Shown in pieces: positions 54,801 to 64,000 of a stretch of 64,000 bases of DNA. Each line of letters starts with the position of its first letter. Position 1 is the first letter of the stretch. The DNA lies in the NCBI GenBank assembly GCA_030141605.1, contig JAQGDQ010000186.1, forward strand, positions 124,001 through 188,000. Direction: 5' to 3'. The notes beneath the pieces are model-generated. The model was not told the origin of the DNA. It saw nothing but the letters and a program-made list of their open reading frames with translations, and made no database searches. Source of the stretch: Tubiluchus corallicola (lineage: Eukaryota > Priapulida > Priapulimorpha > Priapulimorphida > Tubiluchidae). Position numbers and translations under genes: made by a program.

Positions 54801-57800
54801 TTTAGAGAATTAGCATAGATAATCTGTCACATGCAAAAAGAATAACTAAAAAGTGCCTTGAACAAAAATTCTTTACCTTGTTGCTGGTGCTTTTAGTACA
54901 CAATGATTTACAAACCCCTAGATTTCCGCTTTTTCGGGGTCCCTGAATTAATTGTTTTTATAAGTTAATTAATCTTTTGTAATTGATGAGTCATTTTAAG
55001 TTTTGCTCAACTTAAGTCAACAGTATGCTTTAAAAAGGCACCTGCTTAAAATGTTTTCTCTATTTTGTGACTATATGTCATCATATTACCTATGTTATAT
55101 GATCACTGGCATTTCTTTAGAATCTTTAGAATAGGCCAAGGAATCTTTAGAACTGCTTATGTTTCCTGACCAGTCTATATCAATTGTTAGATTTGCATTA
55201 ATGTTAAAACAATATTTCATCATCTGTCTAGTATAATGTTAGTAAGTTGTTTACTGAATTAATGAAGATTGTAAATCCACTAACTAAAACATAGTGAAAT
55301 ATCATATTAAAGTTTGTTACCAATTTTATTTTTCCAAATTTTCGTTTAATAGGTGAATTATTATACACATTAATTGTATTATTATGCTAAAATGATTCCT
55401 AGTTTTTACTTATCTCCTTAGTCATACAAGAGAACTTCAGAAAGTAAAGGAAATGCATGCTGCTGCTGAAAAACTGCGGCGGGAAAAATGGATAGAAGAA
55501 AAAACACGACGCATAAAGGTTCTTGTTATAAGTATCCTTGTATTTATACTGAGTTTGTACTTTTAGTGTGTTGAATATAGCTGAGACTGCTCAGTTATAC
55601 TAACTAGTCTAGTCTATGTCTTTTACAACATTGATGGGCCCACATACAACAATAAAAGTCATTAAATGAAAACTCTGTTCCTGAATCTGATAAGTAGTGT
55701 AACAGTGTGTAATCTATGTGTAATATGGATACCAATAACTCTAGTTACACTAGCCTGTATTTAAGCTGTACATTAGCAAAGGTTTTTTAGCAGTTTATCA
55801 CTATGTAAGAACCTAGTTCTTGATGATGGTGCACTTAAGGTTGCTTATAACAACATCAGAACAGATTTCTTTATTAATGATAGTTTTCTAAAATGAGTCA
55901 CTGAACAGACAGAGGTATCAGCCATATTCATGCACTTTTCTCAAGTAGGTAACTAGTTGGTGTCAGTATGACACCTGAAATCCCCCTGTATTGTTTGCAG
56001 TAACCCATCCATTTGGTGTTGATTAGCATCAATTGCTAAATAAAATTGTCATTACTTAGCTAAGCACCTCACCACAGAATTCTTTTCTTAGTAGGTTTTC
56101 AAGTTCATTACCAATAGTGCAACATCATATGAAGAATGTTGTAATAAGCTAACCATATTTGAAATAAAGTGAAATAAAATGTTCAAAAGGTTTTTTCCAT
56201 TGATATTTGGTATAACGGCTTACATACTTTGGCGCTGTAGAGCTAAAATGAATAGAAAAGTGACTCGATTTTTATTGTCACTAAATTTTTGCTCAGGAAA
56301 TGACAGTGAAGGGACTTGAACCAGAAATACAACGGCTGATAGCAAAGCACAAAGCTGAAGTGAAAAGTCTTAAGTCTACTCATGAACAGGCTTTGCTTGG
56401 AGCTGAAGAACAAATGCGTGAACGATTTAATCAGCAGGTAGAAGAGATCCGTGAGCAGTGTGCACGAGAGAAGGAAGCTGCTTGTGCTCACGAGAGGGAA
56501 CTTGCAAGGCAAAAGTACGTTTAAATACAGTTTTTCTATTCAAAAAATAATTAGACTCAACATGAATGATAAGATTAATAATGTGATTCAATACTTCATT
56601 ACCAATTGTTTTTTCCTTACACTTCTGCGATTGTCAAGTGCCTAGTACTTTAACAGACAGTGTTTTGCAGAAAACTTATGTTTTTTACTTGAAATTTTCT
56701 GCTCATGAAACTGTTTCATGTTCCAGCAAATCTCTGTGAATTTCATCATATTTATAAGCAGCCATGCCACAAGTTTAGCAAAAGAAGTTGTTGCCTTATA
56801 ATTAAATAACTACCAGTTGTTCAAATAAAGAAGCAAATTTTCTAAGACTCAAGAAGATCAGTAGACTCTTGTGAATTTTTATACTTTCATTACGTACTTT
56901 AGGTATGAGAAGCAAATTGAGCTAGAAGAGGCTTCTTATCAACAGCAGAGAGCCCATCTTTATGCAGAACTGCAGACAGAAAAGGACTTTTTAGCAGAGC
57001 AGACAACTCAGCAGCAAGCAGAAATTCAAAAACTCCAGCGTGACATTGAATCTAGTGGTAAAATTGTGATTGAAACACTTAGAGAGGAATTTTCCAGGGA
57101 AAAACAAGAAATAAATGACAAACATCGGGTAAACGTCAAGTTTTTAACACAGAAGTTTTACTATGATGTTCACCTTAATTGATTATTTTAATTATGCTAT
57201 ATAAAATCCATTTATTGAATTTACCTGTTTACAACCAGTTGATAATGAAAAATCACCTGGAGAAATTTCACCTGATATTAATAAAATAAATCTTCTCTTT
57301 ATTAAAGAACAAAAGCACAGACACTTGTGAAATTTGACTTCTAAATTGAATTCCAGGAGTTAAAAAAGGACACTAAATATGATTTTTTAACTGCCTAGTT
57401 AAAACAAATGTATATTGTACACATTTATGTTCAGCACATATCTACATTCCAGATTTTTTCAGAAAAATGTATTTGGTAGCACCATACCAGAAAAAACTAC
57501 TATTAATATTTTATCACCCAGCAAAATCAAGATAGCACATCCAGTGCAAAGACTAACAAAAAATAGAAATTTTGAATACAAGATATTAAGTCCAGTTCAA
57601 AGACTAATAAAAAATAGAAATTTTGAATACAAAATATTAAGTCCAGTTCAAAGACTAATAAAAAATAGAAATAATGAATACAAAATATTATATTGTTACA
57701 TATGGCGTAATATTCGTATGATTCATAACATACAGAAATGCAAGTTTGTTTTTGAATTTTGTGCTATGAGCAAATTACTGAAACTTTACATACAGTATCT

Positions 57801-60800
57801 ATAATTTATGGATGTGAGTCATATCAACATTGTTGTGCTGAGCATGTTTTTGTGCATCCATACCTGGGAAATATCCATTTTCTATTCATTGCTATTGTGT
57901 CTTGTATTATGCCGGTTTTTTCTGTTTCAGACTGAAATTCGAGAGATGCAAGAACGACTTCAAGTTGAGAAAGACGCTTGGGAAGAAAATCACAAGAAAA
58001 AGCAAGAAATTTGGCTGTCCACTAAAGAGCGAGAATTACGTGAACAACTACGAGCTGAAAGAGATAAGTCTATAGAAACAGTGATTGAAAGACTTGAACG
58101 GGACAGCGCAACAAACCGTGAAGAATGTGAACAAGCTGCTGAGAATCGAATTAAGTAATAAAGTTACATTAGCATTTTCTGTTATAATACTAGTATTCTT
58201 GATATTTTTGTAGTGCAAACTTAGTTCCATTTCGGTTATCATCTTTCCTTTCTAAAATGGAATACGGTGCAGACTATGATGCATTTTGCCCAGAGGTGTC
58301 ACAATTAGTTTTTTCTTTGTAATCCAAGAGAATACTGCATATCACAAATATGTATAAAAAACGAAAGAAAATCACAAGAAAACAAAAAACAAAACAACAT
58401 AAATGGCAAGAGGGAAGTGGCTGTATACCCCGGGGGATGGATGTCCATAAGTGCAGCTGCTCATCAACATCCAGGAGTTCAGAACCAAACGGCGACCATT
58501 CTCTACCTAAAACAGTGGTTCCTAAAACCGATGTCCATATTCCATTGTCAGTCCAATGTAAATAAGAAATCTATGAAATGCCAATCTCAAACTTAATTAA
58601 GGTGACCTCTGCATTATCGAAAACTAGCTAAATTTTAATAATAGATTATTTTGATTGCAATCATTTTTTATAAGATATTTTAGTTAGTTATATTATCTTT
58701 ATCACCTGCTAACCTATAGGCCTAAGTAGGTAAGGTATTATGCTCTGCAACATCAGCCTTTCTAGAGCAGGTGCTAACATTTCTGATTAGCTTAAACCCA
58801 AAGAAAGGAGATATTGCTTGAAGGGAATGTGTAAAAGGCCGCTTGCCACACACTAAATATGAAATATTCCTCATTTGATGAGAACTCCTTACATTAATAT
58901 TTAAGTGTTTTTATAGGCTTTATAGTGATTTCTCTTTTTTGACAATAGATGGCACCACATTATGTCTAGTATGCTCCAGTGTCACCATCCACTACAGTTA
59001 TAAGTATCCTGTGTTTTTTTATAAATAATTGCTGTTTTTGAAATTTTTTAGGCCCTAACAGAAAGCAGAAATACCTTTGCATAATATGAGTAATATTTTT
59101 GTGCTTACCCTTGTGTAATTTTGGAACCTCCAATTTCATTTGAAGTTTTCATCTAAAGGCAATATTTTGTGTTGCATATTTAGACGAATAAGAGTGAAAT
59201 ATGAGGCAGAATTAAAAGAAGTTGAGGCAAATGAAAGAGACACAGCTGAAAAGTATGCTCAAATGAAGGTATCAAATTAAATTTGCTAATGTTTTACGTT
59301 TCTCTAAGCATTGTTTTTAATGAGATGTAAATGCTGTTCTTTTCTCTTTTGTACCAAATGGAAGGTGTTGGTGCAAAGAGTATTCATTCAGTTTTCATCT
59401 AAACATTTTGCATTACGACAATGACAGCATCAAGCCAGTGGAATCCACACATTCTCTTTATGTAGATGAGGTTACCAATTACTGTTGAACTTTAGTACAT
59501 ATGGCATGGCATTAATTTGTATTATGGTCTGGTGGGATTCGGGTGTGAATATGTTTATAGTATTGCTGCTGGGGAGCATACTACTAAGCTAAGCACCTCT
59601 TGGCTATTGCTTTTTTATGATTTACAGATTTATAAATGAAAGAATATGAAAGAATGAATTCAACTGTCAGCTGAATAAAGGCTGTAGAGGTCAAAGGTCA
59701 TTTGAAGGTCAGAGTGATGAAAAGCCACTACTCAGACTATATAATACTAATGGCTATTTTTGGTATCATAGCATAATTGCCAGCATATATTACAAGCAAA
59801 ATGAACTATAATTTTAATACAATTCACTATTACCAGTATCTTTACCATAAAATCAGTTGTCGTGTATTAATTATGCTTGATTGCTGTCCTGCCTAGAACT
59901 TGTATGCAGTATGCCAGTAGATTACCTAGAATGGTCAAAGATGAGGTGATGTAAGTAAAATTACTCTTGTGGTTTTAAATACGTTTGGACATTCTAACTG
60001 TTAACACTATCTATGTTTGATCGTTTTGTAGGGACGACTAATGGATGTAGAGGGAGACAATGCTCGTCTAATGGCACAGCTGAATCAAAAAGAAAAAGAC
60101 ATTGAAGAGATGCAGAAGGTCAGAAGTAATTCTACAAAATCAAAAGACTTATTGTGTTTAATTTTCATTCTTGTACACTCTGTTTAAAAAATCATTCCAT
60201 ATGTGTTTGTTATTCATAGCATTTCGTTTTTAAACTGCAGCTGCTGTCCTTCCATGAGTCTATATGTTTACATATATAGTAGAAACAAGTGTGAAGTAAT
60301 TTAGGGCACCATTTATGTTAACAGTTGCACTAATTAAAATACAATAGTGAGTATATTTGCACCTAGAATTAGTAGGATATCATAAAATTCTCCTCCAGTA
60401 ATTATCTGAAAACTAGGCAAAGATATATCAACCAAGAGGAATAAAATGGTAGAAACCTTTATTTTTTTTGTAAATAGGATGTAAAACATTTGGTACTGTC
60501 ATTAATAACTGTGCATAAAATCATATTGGTAACAAGGCATTAGAACTTCTTACTTCTAACTCAAGCTTAAATAGTTTTATATTGAAGTGTTATTATTAAG
60601 GCTATTTTTGTTGTAGGTCCTATCTCAGTTAACTAGTGAAAGAGATCATGTGCGCGATGTTTTACGACAAGAATTTGCTGACCGCATTGTTTCTACAGAA
60701 GAAGAAAATAAGCATTTAAAAAACAATGTGGTAGAGCTTAACGCTGCTCACAAGTGTGAACTGGAGAGGGTTCGCTTAGATGCACGTAAGCTCGTGTTAG

Positions 60801-61587
60801 CAAAAGAAGCAGAAATGGATGAATTACATAAACGGTAAACACTTGGTATTTTTCTAATATTTTGTTCTATGTTTGGAAGACTAATTTTTTAGATTTTATT
60901 ATTCTTTGTAAATAGTGTTACGTAAATGGGATTTGGATTAACAGTTTAACAAACCATCCATTCTAAGGGATATTCTCGAATATTGTATACTTAATGATGT
61001 ATATTTCTTTTTTATTTGCATTCATTACACTGTAAGCCAGAATCCAGCACCCTGTAGGTCTACTTAGTGTCAATGGTTATGACTTGTCAGAACCTGATTT
61101 GTTATCAAGGCTCCTGTAAGATGAGGCATTAAGTGAGCAGAATTGTATTAGCCATGTTAGGATGTGAATACATCCTCTTACACACAGACAGAGTGTGACA
61201 AACAAAAATGATATATGGAGTGAGTATTAAGCCTCATAGTCACATGCTCTTTGATTCACCCGTTTAACGTTGGTATAAATTATGGCCCATCGTCTAATCC
61301 CTAGTGTCCTCGCATCGGATGACTTAAACTTTTATTTTATGAAGAGCCAATGATATTTGTAAAAACTTTCAAACATATTTTCTGTGAATCTTAAAAGTAT
61401 TGTTATGAGATATAATGGTACCATTATCTTTTTTGTTCTGTATTTCAGCATTAAAGTTGCACTTGTAAAGAAGGAAGAGACAATAAGTCAAATTAAGGAA
61501 CAGTACCAAGCAGCAGTAAAACGAGCTGATCATCTTGAGGAACTACTTGACCTGCAACGAAAACAACTTCTGGCAATTCCTAAATGA
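45813..61587 (+). CDS. CEP131: CEP131 (AZI1), centriolar satellite protein (20 exons, complete)
   Basis: Centriolar-satellite and ciliary coiled-coil protein needed for cilium formation and genome stability in animals. Coding exons: 45813-45980, 46936-47012, 47516-48351, 48609-48667, 49806-49983, 50158-50231, 51386-51533, 51772-51877, 52477-52543, 53276-53413, 54442-54567, 54652-54758, 55422-55518, 56297-56514, 56903-57128, 57931-58154, 59184-59268, 60032-60118, 60617-60834, 61449-61587. Phases close to 1125 residues (human about 1080). The N-terminal third is Ser/Thr-rich. An IQ motif (ASSIQRWYRRQVVQ) lies near residues 293-310. The SIMSFLDEVEENDK segment (near 549-563) and an almost continuous coiled coil (about 575-1120) follow. 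The C-terminus (KKEETISQIKEQYQAAVKRA, then DHLEELL) is diagnostic. The frame stays open upstream of the start to the acceptor, so an extra 5' coding exon cannot be excluded. Confidence 0.96.
57541..57690 (+). repeat. Tandem repeat, three 51-bp units, in CEP131 intron 15
   Basis: Units at 57541-57591, 57592-57642 and 57643-57690 (last one slightly short) are nearly identical. The 51-base period is 17 codons and all three units are open in the same frame, reading PVQRLIKNRNFEYKILS. The surrounding frame is open from 57415 to 57804 but lacks an ATG at its start, and no splice sites link it to CEP131. Confidence 0.85.
59688..59711 (+). promoter_or_regulatory. Nuclear-receptor-like element (DR1 plus third half-site)
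   Basis: Three perfect AGGTCA half-sites in a row: 59688-59693, 59695-59700 (spacing 1) and 59706-59711 (spacing 5). DR1 is the classical site for HNF4/RXR/COUP-type receptors and DR5 for RAR-type receptors. Lies in CEP131 intron 17. Function is inferred from motif only. Confidence 0.4.
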
Positions 61588-63407
61588 CATGTTTTGAATA
61601 TTACATCGCAGGTTTGCATTCAGACATAAGATACTAATGAATATAGCTCCAACTGTTCACGAACATAAAAAAATTGCCTGTTATTTTGTTTTATTTTTGA
61701 AAACCAGTACTGGAAGACTGGGGTTTCTTACTGCACGTTCTTTAGTTTAGGTTCCTTACTGTCTATTAGAAAACACTGTTTTTTTAGCATATTGTTGTTG
61801 CTATACTTAGCTGACAATAATATTATGCTCGCAGTTCTATTTCTAGTCGACTTTTTTGAAATATTACATACTCAACACAAGTGCTCGCTTTGAGCAATGT
61901 AAATTTAGATTTTAATTAAAGTAATACATGTTAAAATTGACATCATTGGTTAATTATTTATTTTGTGGGTTAATTTTAGTGACAGTATTACTACTGCCCA
62001 ACAGTAGGTCTTTAAGTGACTGTTTTTTTTTCGTTGTTTTTGGGCACTTATTCTTTAGGCAAATTTATGTTTCAATTTAATTTTTTTTAATGTAGTTATC
62101 CATCGAGTCTCTGTGATAGCGAGTGCTTTTAATTATTCATTTTTGTTTGACACGGTGGTGTATAACAACGTAAGTCATCTTATGTAATGCACAATCTGTT
62201 TTTGCAATGCCTATAATAGGTTAATTCTTCCTGTGAGGATTATTAAGGTGCAGAACAGTGGCTGTGTCATCAAAGCAATGTAGCAGACAGTGTGTTAAAA
62301 CTGAATTGTTAAAGCTGGCTTGATTCTGTGCATGTAGAGAGCATCACTAACATCCTTAATTTGCTTGTGGTAACAAACAGGTAACTTCAACTGTGTTATT
62401 TTACTTTGAAAAATGGGAACAGCACCCGATATAGCAGCATTTTCTTAACCATAAATTAATAATATTAGGTACATGTTCTAATAATTGTATGAATTACTAG
62501 TCAAAATAAAATTTTGCATTAATCAGTCAGAATTCTGTGTACTAGGGTTTCAGTACATCACAGTCTTGGTTTGATTTTTATCCGGTTTGATCCGGTTTGC
62601 TAAGAAAACGTGATGTTACATATTGTCAACTGGCTTGTCAAGGACAAATATAAGTGAATTGAGGCAAAAAAAATCAGCTCTTTACTCTTGCATTTTTGGT
62701 TTGAAATTTGCATTTTGTCATTTGATTTGTGCAAAAAAGGTGACATATCTATGTAATACATTAAATTTTTATTACATTACAGCTTGTGCTTATTTCATTC
62801 ACTTAGAGCATTTTATTTATAATATTAGACATGTCTTTGTAAAGAACATCTATTTTTCCATTTATGGGAAACAATCTTTTACATAACCTTCATTTCATGG
62901 ACAATTTTGTCTAAACATGTGGTAAATCAGTGGCACAATGAAATACATTGTGCAGTGTACATGAGAGTAGCATTTGTAAGCAGAATATACCAATTGTAGT
63001 CAGTCTTGCACACTATGAGGGTATACAGTACATCGTTTAATTACTGTAATTTACTAAAATTGGTAATAGTATGATACATAGTATTGAGAAATATATATTA
63101 CTCTTGTTAGCAAATACATGAATAAAATATTGTATGAATAAACTATTTGCATAATCTAGTTTTCACAAAAACAAAACATAGCTTGAGCTAAACAATACTA
63201 TACACTGTACATCTGCATTGTAACAACTATTACTAAATAATTGGCATCCACTACTTAAAACACTGTGATCATACTTTTGCAGTAATGTGGAGCATTGTAA
63301 AAACAGTTAATCTAGAAAATTTTATAGAGTTGCAAGTGTGTAAAGATTTTAAAACTATCACTGAAAAAACACTTTTTGATAAATAATTTTTACATGATTA
63401 ATTAATG
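61588..63407. other. Convergent gap: CEP131 3' UTR and 3' UTR of the next gene
   Basis: A/T-rich, no gene or repeat recognised. Plus-strand AATAAA hexamers that could end CEP131 transcripts lie at 62505-62510 and again near 63120 and 63138. An open stretch at 62623-62886 has an A/T-biased, hydrophobic composition and is not convincing as a gene. Confidence 0.5.
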
Positions 63408-63995
63408 TTAAAAGAATGCTAGGTTTCTGTTTTCAATGCCTTCGAATGCATTTTCTATCACCCTTATTTCATCTTCCACAAGTGTTTTTTGGTAATCTGG
63501 AGCCGGTATAAATGTCGGTGGCTCGTCATGTATAGGAATATAAGGGCCAGCATCGTGCTCGTATCTGTTGCTAGGTCTCCTTGTATCTACGAGTTTCTGG
63601 TAGCCATTTTTATTGCCAAAAAAACCGTTGCTTCCTTTTTGACTTGGTACATGGGGTGCATAAGGATCGTTGTCATGGTATGATGGCAAATAGGAACCAA
63701 AACTTTCCTTATTGATCACAAGTTTCAGAGGACGATTATCTGTTGAGTTAACTTGTCTGTCTGATATTTGCGATGTGTTCATTTGGTTGAACTTTTGTCC
63801 ATTGACAGAAACAGCCATCTGAGGAGAACTTCTTATTGATGATTGTTGTGGGGAGGACGGATGTGAGGAAGCAGGAGAGAAAGTTCCTGACCTTGGCACA
63901 GTACCAGGTGAGTAAGAAGGGCTGCTCATTTGGTGCGTGGAAGCTGTTGAGCCAGATGATAAACTTTGGCTGTTTGGACTTCTCCGATTTGAAAT
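63408..63995 (-). CDS. 3' terminal exon of an unidentified gene (partial)
   Basis: An open frame of 195 codons plus stop begins right after an AG acceptor at 63997-63996 and enters in phase 0; upstream exons lie beyond the right edge. The first 75 residues are a disordered Ser/Pro/Gln-rich stretch (SPNSQSLSSGSTASTHQ, SSHPSSPQQSSIRSS). The rest is more structured in composition, with RPLKLVINKESFGSYLP, YHDNDPYAPHVPS, GPYIPIHDEPPTFIPAPDYQ and a C-terminal acidic helix-like end (EDEIRVIENAFEGIENRN). No membrane segment or known domain recognised. A regulatory or scaffold protein tail is plausible; I do not assign a name. Confidence 0.7.
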   Translation of the reverse strand: MSNRRSPNSQSLSSGSTASTHQMSSPSYSPGTVPRSGTFSPASSHPSSPQQSSIRSSPQMAVSVNGQKFNQMNTSQISDRQVNSTDNRPLKLVINKESFGSYLPSYHDNDPYAPHVPSQKGSNGFFGNKNGYQKLVDTRRPSNRYEHDAGPYIPIHDEPPTFIPAPDYQKTLVEDEIRVIENAFEGIENRNLAFF

Positions 63996-64000
63996 CTAGA

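Noticed and set aside
62623-62886. 87-codon open frame in the CEP131 3' region
   Set aside because: Hydrophobic, Phe/Tyr/Cys-rich translation typical of A/T-rich DNA, no homology signal, lies in the probable 3' UTR.

Overview
This is animal nuclear DNA. All genes are split by GT-AG introns, base composition is strongly A/T-rich, and no bacterial operon structure is present. Four single-copy animal genes can be read exon by exon: mitochondrial tyrosyl-tRNA synthetase (YARS2), MEIOB, CNOT3 and CEP131. The many ancestral-looking introns (17 coding exons in CNOT3, 20 in CEP131), gene lengths close to the vertebrate ones, small intergenic gaps and numerous short terminal-inverted-repeat (TIR) transposons suggest a non-vertebrate metazoan with a fairly conservative genome. 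I cannot separate sponge, cnidarian, tunicate and similar lineages from sequence alone.

Layout: YARS2 on the minus strand (639-6890, C-terminal half off the left edge). Then a repeat-filled intergenic stretch with a minisatellite and nested transposons (about 7250-10430). MEIOB on the plus strand (10431-22373, 14 coding exons, 489 aa). A 0.9-kb convergent gap with a strong hairpin. CNOT3 on the minus strand (23306-42435, 17 coding exons, 751 aa). A 3.4-kb divergent gap holding a fossil hAT transposase. CEP131 on the plus strand (45813-61587, 20 coding exons, 1125 aa). Finally the 3' terminal exon of an unidentified minus-strand gene (63408-63995), cut by the right edge. Gene orientations alternate strictly. 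For the three complete genes every exon junction was checked for reading phase and the sums are in frame.

The genes do not form a pathway: mitochondrial translation, meiotic recombination, mRNA deadenylation and centriole/cilium assembly are unrelated housekeeping or cell-biological functions. I see no undescribed multi-gene system. The unusual material is in the introns and gaps: several TIR families with similar ends inserted at TA, two of them present both in YARS2 introns and CNOT3 introns; a transposon inside a transposon inside a minisatellite with recognisable target duplications; telomere-like repeats enclosed by a perfect inverted repeat; a GC-AG intron in CNOT3; a 51-bp in-frame tandem repeat in a CEP131 intron; and hairpins at gene ends.
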